DNA from: Holophagaceae bacterium UBA706
GTDB taxonomy: Bacteria; Acidobacteriota; Holophagae; Holophagales; Holophagaceae
Reading direction: 5' to 3'
Assembly: GCA_002298155.1 (NCBI GenBank)
Contig: DBME01000342.1
Location: 20,282-28,637 of the forward strand
DNA length: 8,356 bases
Below, piece after piece: positions 1 to 7,200 of this stretch; within the stretch, counting starts at the first letter, position 1; every line of letters begins with the position of its first letter. The position numbers and the translations under genes were made by a program. Below the pieces are notes generated by a model. That model was given only the letters and a program-made list of their open reading frames with translations. It did no database searches and was not told where the DNA came from.

Positions 1-1
1 C

Positions 2-1168
2 CTGCGGGACCGCCTGGTGATTCCCATCCAGGACGCCCGGGGCCGGATCATCGCCTTCGGCGGCCGGGCCTTCGGTGACGCCAAGCCCAAGTATCTCAAC
101 ACCCGGGAGACCTCCCTGTTCCAGAAGGGCTCCGTGCTCTTCGGGTTCCACCGCGCCAAGGGCCAGCTGCGGGACGGCGCCCTGGTGGTGGAGGGCTACT
201 TCGACGTCCTCCAGCTCCACCAGGAGGGCATCCACCAGGCCGTGGCCCCCCTGGGCACCGCCCTCACCGAGTCCCACCTCCAGATGATGGGCCGGTTCAC
301 CAAGCGCCTCATCCTCTGCTTCGACGGGGACGCCGCGGGCCTGCGCGCCATGGAGAAGAGCCTGCGCCTGGCCCTGCCCATGGGCTTCGACGTGCGCCTC
401 CTGCTCCTGCCCAACGGGGAGGACCCCGACACCTGGTGCATGACCCTGGGCGCCACCGCCTTCAAGGAACTCATCGCCAAGGCCCCGGACTGGACGAACT
501 TCATCATCAACCGGGCCCTGGAGGGCAAGGACCTCCGGAGGACCGTGGACCGCATGGACGCCCTGCGCGACCTTGCCGGCTTCCTGGCCTACCTCCCCCC
601 CACCCCCGAGCAGCGGGAGCTCTTCGCCAGCCTCGCCCACGAACTGCGCATCCCCCTGGAGGAGCTGGACAAGGCCATCAAGGCCCGCCTCCAGCCCCCG
701 CCGGCCGAAACCCTGGCCCAGCCCGTGCAGGCCGTGGAGGTGGACGACCTGCTCCGGCCCCTCCTGCTCCTGGCCAAGGACCCCCAGGTCCTGGCGCGGG
801 TGGCGGCGATGCCCCCGGCCTGGTGGGAGTCCCTGCTGGGGGCGCCCCTGCTCCAGTGCCTCCTGGACGCCGCCGGGGACGAGTCCCACATCCCCCCCGA
901 GGCCCTGGCCCAGCTCCGGCACATCGAGGCCAAGTGGTCCGTGAAGGACGACGCCGAGCTGGTTCCGGACCAGGCCTTCCTGAAAGTCGAGCTGGCCTTC
1001 GTGGAGCGCGAACGGCAGGCCCTGGGCCGCCAGCTCCAGGATCCCGGCGTCATGGTCGACCCCGTTCTTTCGCAGCGTCTCCAGGTTTCCGTGGCAGAAT
1101 TGCTTCAGCGGAGCTCGCGCCTCGGGAAAAACCTCAAGGACCTGAGAAGGAAATCCCTTTCCAGTTAA
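2..1168 (+). CDS. dnaG: DNA primase DnaG, 5'-truncated by window edge
   Basis: DnaG makes the short RNA primers for chromosome replication and is recruited to the fork by the replicative helicase DnaB. The visible 388 residues begin in frame at base 2 inside the catalytic core, at LRDRLVIPIQDARGRIIAFG, a highly conserved primase stretch. The N-terminal zinc-binding domain lies upstream of the window. The TOPRIM domain is intact: the metal-binding glutamate is in VVEGYFDV (Glu codon at 191-193) and the DGDAAG motif starts at base 323. The acid-rich half after about base 560 (LPPTPEQRELFASLAHEL) leads into the C-terminal helicase-binding region, which is weakly conserved and ends in a basic tail. 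The GTG at 17 is an internal valine, not the start. TAA at 1166-1168 is followed 186 nt later by rpoD, the usual dnaG-rpoD order. Identity is secure; the true start is not visible. Confidence 0.96.
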   Translation: MRDRLVIPIQDARGRIIAFGGRAFGDAKPKYLNTRETSLFQKGSVLFGFHRAKGQLRDGALVVEGYFDVLQLHQEGIHQAVAPLGTALTESHLQMMGRFTKRLILCFDGDAAGLRAMEKSLRLALPMGFDVRLLLLPNGEDPDTWCMTLGATAFKELIAKAPDWTNFIINRALEGKDLRRTVDRMDALRDLAGFLAYLPPTPEQRELFASLAHELRIPLEELDKAIKARLQPPPAETLAQPVQAVEVDDLLRPLLLLAKDPQVLARVAAMPPAWWESLLGAPLLQCLLDAAGDESHIPPEALAQLRHIEAKWSVKDDAELVPDQAFLKVELAFVERERQALGRQLQDPGVMVDPVLSQRLQVSVAELLQRSSRLGKNLKDLRRKSLSS

Positions 1169-1202
1169 ACGAATCGGCGCCCGCGCGCATCTAAACTTGT
1201 AA

Positions 1203-1224
1203 TTTCCCCCTTGCCAGAGGGAAA
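1203..1224 (+). other. Dyad overlapping the rpoD -35 region
   Basis: TTTCCC (1203-1208) and GGGAAA (1219-1224) form a 6-bp inverted repeat with a 10-nt loop that contains the -35 hexamer TTGCCA. A short T run (1228-1230) follows. It could be a weak hairpin at the 3' end of the dnaG transcript, a protein-binding operator over the promoter, or chance. The stem is seen directly; the role is inference. Confidence 0.3.
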
Positions 1225-1238
1225 GGGTTTCCTATACT
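1211..1238 (+). promoter_or_regulatory. Sigma70-type promoter of rpoD
   Basis: TTGCCA (1211-1216) and TATACT (1233-1238) match the -35 (TTGACA) and -10 (TATAAT) consensus at 5/6 and 5/6, with a 16-bp spacer. The region is clearly more AT-rich than the flanking genes. Transcription would begin near the A residues at 1243-1244, giving an rpoD leader of about 110 nt. This lets rpoD be transcribed independently of the upstream dnaG, as is known for internal promoters in the Escherichia coli rpsU-dnaG-rpoD operon. The hexamers are seen directly; activity is inferred. Confidence 0.65.
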
Positions 1239-1263
1239 GAGTAATTCTAGGTGCCTCGTCACG

Positions 1264-1347
1264 ATGGGTGTACTGTGCCCTCGACTCGGCCCCAAGGCTC
1301 CAATACGCGACAGACACCTTGGATCAAGCGATCCCGTGGTTCTTTGA
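1264..1347 (+). other. Possible upstream leader ORF (27 codons) before rpoD
   Basis: An ATG at 1264 opens a 27-codon frame beginning [11 protein letters not shown] and ending at TGA 1345-1347. That stop overlaps the GAGG (1346-1349) that serves as the rpoD Shine-Dalgarno. An AGGTG lies 10 nt upstream of the ATG (1249-1253), a somewhat long spacing, and would sit within a few bases of the predicted transcript 5' end. The frame differs from that of rpoD. Third-position GC is about half, well below that of the neighbouring genes, and it carries CGA, ATA and AGA codons. That argues against an ordinary protein gene, though it could suit a regulatory leader peptide. It may be chance. Confidence 0.25.
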
Positions 1348-1349
1348 GG
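1346..1349 (+). promoter_or_regulatory. Ribosome binding site fixing the rpoD start
   Basis: GAGG lies 5 nt before the ATG at 1355. No comparable site precedes the in-frame GTG at 1268, which sits only about 25 nt after the predicted transcription start. This supports the ATG at 1355 as the rpoD start. Confidence 0.6.
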
Positions 1350-1354
1350 TATTA

Positions 1355-3067
1355 ATGGTCCCAAATCCGGCCCGTGAAAGCTACTACCAGCTCACGAAAG
1401 CACTCATTTCCCTTGGTAGGAGCCGCGGCTACGTTCTGGTGGACGAACTCAACTCGTTCCTCCCGGGCTCCGCCTCCTCGCCCCAGGACCTCGAAAACCT
1501 CATGGGGATGTTCGCCAAGCTGGCCATCGGCGTAGGCGCCACCGAGGCGGAAGCCCTCATGGCCCGGGAGCAGTCGGAAGCGGAAGCGGTCTTTTCCGAC
1601 GTCCCCACCAAGCTGGACAAGGACCTGGAAATCGACATCGACGGGCCCGATGGTGACAAGTTCAACGATCCCGTCCGCATGTATCTCAAGGAGATGGGCA
1701 CCGTCCCCCTGCTCAAGCGCGAGGACGAGGTCGAGATCGCCAAGCGCATCGAAGTGGGCGTCCGCAGCGTCATGAGGGCCCTGTCCCGGTCCCGCCTGGC
1801 CTCGAGCCTGCTCATCGACATCGGCCGGATGCTCAAGGAGAACCCCGGAAAAATCCGCGAAGTGGTCGGCCTCTCCGACGAGGTGGACGAGGACGAGGAT
1901 GCCGAGAACACCTCCGCCACCCAGCACGTGCACCACCAGTTCGAGAAGCTCCTGGTGTACGAGCAGGCCCTCCAGGAGCTCCTGGAGCTCAAGGCCAGCG
2001 GCAAGCCCGTCCCCAAGAAGCGCCACCTGGACCGCGAGATCCTCATGGCCCGCGGCCGCGTGAGCCGCCAGATCCGGCGCCTGGGCCTCAACAGCCTGGC
2101 CGTGACCCGGCTCATCGACAAGATCACCCACCACCACGTGCAGGTCATGAACGGCGAACGCAAGCTGCGCGAGCTCCGCGACCGCCTGAAGAACCCCGCC
2201 TTCGCCAAGATGAAGGACCGCTACACGGGCGACATCTCCCACATCGAGGCCGAACTGGCCCGGTTCTTCGCCAAGTACGAGACCGAGAGCGACCAGTTCC
2301 ACATCGACTACAACACCCTCAAGCAGGCCGAAAGCATCAGCCGCGCCGCCAAGGCCGAGCTCATCGAGGCCAACCTCCGCCTGGTGGTGTCCATCGCCAA
2401 GCGCTACACGAACCGCGGGCTGCAGTTCCTGGACCTCATCCAGGAGGGCAACATCGGCCTCATGAAGGCCGTGGACAAGTTCGAGTACAGCCGCGGGTTC
2501 AAGTTCTCCACCTACGCCACCTGGTGGATCCGGCAGGCCATCACCCGCGCCATCGCTGACCAGGCCCGCACCATCCGCATCCCCGTGCACATGATCGAGA
2601 CCATCAACAAGCTCATCCGCACCCAGCGCGAGCTGGTGCAGAAGCTGGGCCGGGAGCCCTCCAGCGAGGAGATCGCCCACGCCATGGACATGCCGGTGGG
2701 CAAGGTCCGCAAGGTGATGAAGATCGCCCAGGAGCCCATCAGCCTCGAAACCCCCATCGGCGAGGAGGAGGATTCCCACCTCGGCGACTTCATCGAGGAC
2801 AAGGGCGTCGTGTCCCCGGTGGAGCAGGTTGTCAGCCAGCGTCTCAAGGAGACCGTCAACCAGGTGCTCCAGACCCTCACCGAGCGGGAGGAGAAGGTCC
2901 TCCGCATGCGCTTCGGCGTGGGCGACGAAGCCTCCGAGCACACGCTGGAGGAGGTGGGCAGCGAGTTCGCCGTCACCCGCGAGCGCATCCGGCAGATCGA
3001 ATCCAAGGCCCTGCGGAAGATCCGTCACCCCCGATACTCCAAGACCCTCAAGGCCTTCCTGGGCTAG
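1355..3067 (+). CDS. rpoD: RNA polymerase primary sigma factor RpoD (sigma70 / SigA)
   Basis: This is the housekeeping sigma subunit that directs RNA polymerase core to -35/-10 promoters. From the ATG at 1355 it is 570 aa (E. coli RpoD 613). Region 1.1 occupies about residues 1-75 ([20 protein letters not shown]), which marks a group 1 sigma. Region 1.2 begins near residue 105 ([16 protein letters not shown]). A non-conserved linker of about 190 residues follows, with an acidic run around 172-182. Region 2 starts near 339 ([17 protein letters not shown]) and includes the -10 melting segment [11 protein letters not shown] at 386-396. Region 3 follows, then region 4 from about 507 with the -35-binding helix-turn-helix [20 protein letters not shown] (about 530-549). 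It has its own promoter and a 5-nt-spaced GAGG. The reading frame stays open back to a GTG at 1268, but those 29 extra residues precede the normal start of region 1.1 and are probably untranslated leader. Confidence 0.97.
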   Translation: MVPNPARESYYQLTKALISLGRSRGYVLVDELNSFLPGSASSPQDLENLMGMFAKLAIGVGATEAEALMAREQSEAEAVFSDVPTKLDKDLEIDIDGPDGDKFNDPVRMYLKEMGTVPLLKREDEVEIAKRIEVGVRSVMRALSRSRLASSLLIDIGRMLKENPGKIREVVGLSDEVDEDEDAENTSATQHVHHQFEKLLVYEQALQELLELKASGKPVPKKRHLDREILMARGRVSRQIRRLGLNSLAVTRLIDKITHHHVQVMNGERKLRELRDRLKNPAFAKMKDRYTGDISHIEAELARFFAKYETESDQFHIDYNTLKQAESISRAAKAELIEANLRLVVSIAKRYTNRGLQFLDLIQEGNIGLMKAVDKFEYSRGFKFSTYATWWIRQAITRAIADQARTIRIPVHMIETINKLIRTQRELVQKLGREPSSEEIAHAMDMPVGKVRKVMKIAQEPISLETPIGEEEDSHLGDFIEDKGVVSPVEQVVSQRLKETVNQVLQTLTEREEKVLRMRFGVGDEASEHTLEEVGSEFAVTRERIRQIESKALRKIRHPRYSKTLKAFLG

Positions 3068-3084
3068 ACGGGATATCAGAATCG

Positions 3085-3117
3085 ACGGGAACTTCGTGTC
3101 CACCACGAAGTTCCCGT
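3085..3117 (+). terminator. Probable intrinsic terminator after rpoD
   Basis: ACGGGAACTTCGTG (3085-3098) and CACGAAGTTCCCGT (3104-3117) are a perfect 14-bp inverted repeat around a 5-nt loop TCCAC, 17 nt after the rpoD stop. Only TTT (3117-3119) then CCG follows, so the U-tract is short and termination may be partial. That would allow read-through into the kinase operon. The stem-loop is certain from sequence; terminator function is inferred from position. Confidence 0.7.
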
Positions 3118-3127
3118 TTCCGCGTCC

Positions 3128-3146
3128 GGAGGACTGAAATGCCTCC
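3128..3146 (+). other. Strong SD-ATG pair with a facing CCTCC (possible sequestering hairpin)
   Basis: GGAGG (3128-3132) stands 6 nt before an ATG (3139-3141), an ideal ribosome-binding arrangement. CCTCC (3142-3146) follows the ATG at once and can pair with all five bases of the GGAGG, leaving the start codon in the 9-nt loop. The ATG opens a 60-codon frame to TAA at 3319-3321 that overlaps the kinase start in another frame. That frame has low third-position GC and no recognisable motif, so I do not call it a protein gene. It may be a regulatory leader or chance. Confidence 0.25.
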
Positions 3147-3216
3147 CTTTCCGCCTTGGGCGCCCCACGCGATCAAGAGGGCTGTTGACTTCCCGGGCGC
3201 TCCAAGTGACGCTCAT

Positions 3217-3223
3217 GGAGAGG
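3217..3223 (+). promoter_or_regulatory. Ribosome binding site deciding the kinase start
   Basis: GGAGAGG lies 6 nt before the GTG at 3230. The competing in-frame ATG at 3215 and ATG at 3248, and the TTG at 3185, have no comparable purine-rich site at proper spacing. This favours the GTG start. Confidence 0.55.
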
Positions 3224-3229
3224 CTCACT

Positions 3230-4201
3230 GTGCTGTCCAAAGATCAGATGCTGGGGAAATACCAGATTCTCGACCGCCTGGGCGCAGGCGGGTTCGGAAC
3301 TGTTTACCTTGCTCAGGATAAGCTCCTGAATCGCAAGGTGGCCCTGAAGATACCCCATCACCAGACCGACGAAGGGGACATGCTGCGGGAGCCCCAGATC
3401 ATGGTGCACCTCAAGCATCCCAACATCGTCGATCTCATCACCGCGGAGAAGAAGGACGGAATCTTCTTCATGGTCATGGAATATGTGGACGGGGAGAGCC
3501 TGGACCGCATGATCCGCCGGGAACGCGCCCTGGCGCCGGCCCGGGCCCTGGAGATCGCCACGGATGTTTGCTCGGCCATCGGCTTCGCCCATTCCCACCA
3601 GGTGATCCACCGGGACCTCCGGCCCGCCAACATCCTCATCACCCGGGACGGGGTGGCCAAGGTCACGGACTTCGGCACCAGCCGCATCCTTGAGCTCCAG
3701 AAGGAGGACTTCGCCCGCACCCGCATCGGTTCGCCCCCCTACATGGCGCCGGAGCACTTCAAGGGCCGCACCGTCTTCCAGAGCGACCTCTGGTCCCTGG
3801 GCATCACCATCTACGAAATGCTCACGGGCACGGTCCCCTTCTACGACGCCGACCCCGTCAAGATCGCCCAGGCCTTCCAGAGCACCCCCATCGTGCCCCC
3901 CCATCTGCGCAACGCCGCGGTGCCCAAGGCCCTCAGCGAGGCCGTCATGAAGGCCCTGGCCATCAACCTGGGCGATCGCTACCTGTCGGCCCAGGAGTTC
4001 CTCAAGGTCCTCCGGCCGCTGCGCGAGGGGATGGCCCGGGAAACCCGGCCGGTGGGCACGGCCGTCCTGCCCAGCCACCTGAGCACGCCCGGCCATGCCC
4101 AGCGCCCCACCGTGGTGACCCACCCGCGGCTGTGCAGGTTCTGCTATCGTCCCCTATCGAGGACCGCGGTCACCTGCCCTGCCTGCGGCGAGAAAAATTG
4201 A
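3230..4201 (+). CDS. Hanks-type serine/threonine protein kinase with C-terminal zinc ribbon
   Basis: This is a eukaryotic-like kinase transferring ATP phosphate to Ser/Thr. With the GTG start it has 323 residues. Visible motifs in order: glycine loop LGAGGFGTVYLA (17-28), ATP-anchoring Lys in VALK (Lys40), a candidate helix-C Glu (54), catalytic loop HRDLRPAN (127-134, Asp129 catalytic, Asn134 metal), DFG (147-149), activation loop TRIGSPPYMAPE (164-175) with phosphorylatable Thr164 and Ser168, and SDLWSLGITIYEML in the C-lobe. The usual Lys of HRDLKPAN is Arg131. After the kinase fold (about residue 265) comes a Pro/Thr-rich linker, then CRFC...CPAC (Cys302, 305, 316, 319), a short zinc ribbon at the extreme C-terminus. 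No transmembrane segment or extracellular sensor is present, so it should be cytosolic. Its stop overlaps the TTG start of the TamB-like gene (TTGA), suggesting a shared operon. Substrate and signal are unknown. The kinase call is very secure; the start is less so (ATG 3215 or 3248 are alternatives). Confidence 0.93.
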   Translation: MLSKDQMLGKYQILDRLGAGGFGTVYLAQDKLLNRKVALKIPHHQTDEGDMLREPQIMVHLKHPNIVDLITAEKKDGIFFMVMEYVDGESLDRMIRRERALAPARALEIATDVCSAIGFAHSHQVIHRDLRPANILITRDGVAKVTDFGTSRILELQKEDFARTRIGSPPYMAPEHFKGRTVFQSDLWSLGITIYEMLTGTVPFYDADPVKIAQAFQSTPIVPPHLRNAAVPKALSEAVMKALAINLGDRYLSAQEFLKVLRPLREGMARETRPVGTAVLPSHLSTPGHAQRPTVVTHPRLCRFCYRPLSRTAVTCPACGEKN

Positions 4202-7200
4202 ACACGGAAGCCACCCAACCATCCTTTGCCAAGCGGGCCTGGTCCCGGCGCTGGGTGCGCCGGCTGACCTATGTCCTGGCCACGGGTGGCGTCATCACGG
4301 CCCTGGGCGCCTGGGCTCTGAGCCTGCCCTACGTGGACCGCCTCATCGTCGCCAGGCTGGACGAAGTGATCCGCAAGGAGACCGGGCTCGCCTTCAAGGC
4401 CGACAGCCTCGAGGTTCATCCCTGGCAGGGACGCCTGGTCCTGCACCGCCCCATGCTGGGCGAGGACCTCTTCCAGGCGCAGTACTTGGAAGTGGAGCTG
4501 GACTTCCTTTCGCTCCTGCAGACCCCCCATTTCCGGCGGATCCACCTGGAGAGCCCCCGGATCAACCTGGACGCGGGCCGCCTCGCCGCGATCCACCTGA
4601 GGGAGCACCCCCCCGCCAAGGAACCTGCGCGGTTCCGCATCGACCGGGTGGAGGTGGTGGACGGCCAGGTCTTCGTGAACGAGCCGGCCTGGGGCATCAA
4701 CCGCGGCACCTTCGACTTCAAGGTGGACGGCCGCGGACGCCTGGTGAACCAGGTGTGGCTGGACGTGCGGGTGCCCCGCATGGCCATGGGCGAAGGCCCC
4801 GACCGCACCCGCGGGGACATGTCCCTGAAGTTCCGCTACACGGACAAGGGCATCGACACCGCCAACGTCCAGGTCCACCTCGGCGACAACGCGCTGGCCG
4901 TTCTGGGCTCCTACGAATTCGCCACCCATGTCATCAAGGCCGACGTCTCGGGCGGCTTGGACCTGGCCGAGGCCCTGCGCCTCGTTCCCCGGGCGCCGGG
5001 GACGCCCCGCCCCGCCGCGACGCCCGTCTCGGGCTTCCTGGACTTCAAGGGCAAGGTCCAGGGGCCGCCCTCCAACGCGGTGTGGAACGTCGCCATGGAC
5101 GGCCGGCAGATCCAGGCCAAAGGCACCCCCCTCCACGCGGGGACCTTCCATGCCAGCGCCGCCGGCAGCCCCAGCCACATCAACCTGGAACGTATCGCCT
5201 GGGATTCCGCCGACGGGCGCGTCACGGCCCAGGGCTCCTGGTCCCACGGGGGCGGCACGGCCCTCGAACTGAACGCCGAAGGCGTCTCCCTCGCCCCGGC
5301 GGTGAGCCTCGTCCACATGGAGATGCTCCGGGGCCTCACCGCCCACTTCCATGGCACCGCCTCCTTCCCCACCCCGCCCTGGGCGGTTCCCGACCTGGAG
5401 AAGGTGAAGGTGGCCGGCCAGGGGCAGTTCCTCAAGGAAGGCCAGAAGGTGGGGACCGTCGAATTCTCCGTGGCCGACAAACGCCTGCGGGCGGATGCCC
5501 TGGACCTCCAGCTTCCCGAGGCAGGCTTCCACGGCACCGCCTCGGCCCTGCTGAACCGGCGGGGCATCGCCTCCGTGGAGGCCGAGGGAGACGTGCGCAC
5601 GGACGCCCACGATGTGGCCGGGGCCCTTCGCGCCTGGAAGATCACCGACCTGGACATGTCCGGCCCCACCACGGCCCATGCGGCCTTCCAGTGGGACCCC
5701 CAGGGCGGCATCCAGGTGGACGGACAGGTGAAGGTGGACGGCCCCCGGTGGCACGGAGCCCATGCCGACAGCATCACCGCCGGCGTGAGCCTGCGCAGGG
5801 ACGTCATCCGGGTCACGGACATCGAGCTGGTCAAGGGCGAAGGTCACGGCTCGGGCGAGATCTGGATCACTTGGGCCCCGGACACGCGGGACCAGGAAGG
5901 CATCGACATGTGCTTCCGGGCCTTCCGGCTTCCCGTGAACGAGGGCCTGCGGGCCGCGGACAAGGGGGACCTGGAGATCAACGGCACCGGCAGCGGCTGG
6001 GCCCGGCTCCACGGGCCCCTGCGTTCCATCGTCATGGAAGGGCAGGCCGTGGCCGAGAACGGCGTGGTCTACGGGCTCACGATCCCCGCCGTCTCCGGCT
6101 CGTTCTTCATGGACATCAACAGCCTGCGCCTCCAGGCCACGGATATCCGGGTCGCCGACTCCCTGGACCACCTGGAGGGCAAGCCCGGCCCCTTGAACCT
6201 GCATGGTTCCATGGACATGGACGCCAAGGCGGAGCGCTGGACCACCCGGGTCGAAGGGGACGTGGACACCAGCTTCCTGGGCATCAAGGGCCCCCTGCTG
6301 CGCGGTAGGCTTGAAGGCCGCCTGGATGGGCCCATCACGGCGCCCCTGGGCCCCTCCCAGGCGCCCGAGGGCCGTTTCACCCTCACCGGCGGATTCCTCT
6401 CCATGTCGGGCCGAAGCCTCGAGGGCCTCGAGGCCGCCCTGACCTTCAAGGACGGGCACCTCGACGCCCGGGCCGGCCTCGCCGGCCGGGAGGCGCCGGT
6501 CGTGACCTTCCAGGCCGTGCAGGTGGGGAAGACCCGCCTTTCGGGGGACCTGCAGGTGCACATCGCCCCGGATTCCGCCGAAACCGCCGCCCTCTCCTCG
6601 AAGCTCACCCAGGGCTTCCTGAAGGACCTCGGCCTGGACTACCGCGGCCGGGGCGACTGGACCCCCTCGGGCCTCACCTGGAAGGGCCAGATGGACCGCC
6701 TCGTGGGCACCTTCGAGGGCTTCGAGCTGGCGCAGACCCGGCCCAGCACCTTCACCGGCGACCTGAAAGGCATGGCCCTGGCCATGGAGGTGGAAGGCCG
6801 CACCCTCACGCCCAACGGCGTGCCCTCCCCCAACGCCACGCGCATGGGCCTCTCGGGGAACCTTCCCTTCGCCCTCCAGGGTGACTTGGACCTGCGCCTG
6901 GAAGGCGCCTCCGAACTGGCCAACCTCAAGGCCATCCTGGACCACCTGGTCGATCCGGGGCAGTACAGCCTCATGGCCGACATGAGGCCCGCCGGCACCG
7001 CCTCCTTCGACCTGCACCTGGGCGGCAAGCCCGCGGAGCCCGCCCTGGACGGCACCCTCAGGCTCTCCGGCGGGCGCCTCTCCGAGCGCACCTACCCCCA
7101 GAGCATCGAGAACGTGGACTTCGTCGCCAACTTCCACGGCCGGGACGTGACCATCCCCCAGGACGCGCCCCTGCGCGGCATCCTGGCCCAGGGCGCGCTC

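Noticed and set aside
436..1194. A 252-codon forward frame inside dnaG
   Set aside because: Its product is dominated by Pro, Gly, Arg and Ala from frame-shifted GC-rich codons. The overlapping frame is unambiguous primase.
1268..1354. N-terminal extension of RpoD from GTG 1268
   Set aside because: Region 1.1 begins shortly after the ATG at 1355, which has a GAGG at good spacing. The GTG lacks a Shine-Dalgarno and lies almost at the predicted transcript start.
1352..3106. A reverse-strand open frame of about 584 codons opposite rpoD
   Set aside because: It mirrors the strongly conserved rpoD codons, has a compositionally biased Leu/Val/Asp/Gly/His-rich product, and has no recognisable motif. 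It is a GC-content shadow.
3185..3213. TTGACT at 3185-3190 as the -35 box of a kinase promoter
   Set aside because: At 16-18 bp spacing the sequence reads TGACGC, GACGCT or ACGCTC, none of which resembles TATAAT. I could not support a promoter here.
4132..4197. N-terminal extension of the TamB-like protein from GTG 4132
   Set aside because: The extra 22 residues lie entirely within the kinase zinc-ribbon codons and add cysteine and acidic residues ahead of the basic signal-anchor start. The TTG overlapping the kinase stop is a more natural coupled start.
594..4613. Runs of seven C (near 594, 892 and 4607) as possible phase-variation tracts
   Set aside because: They lie in housekeeping or essential-type genes, are short, and are expected by chance in such a GC-rich, proline-codon-rich sequence.
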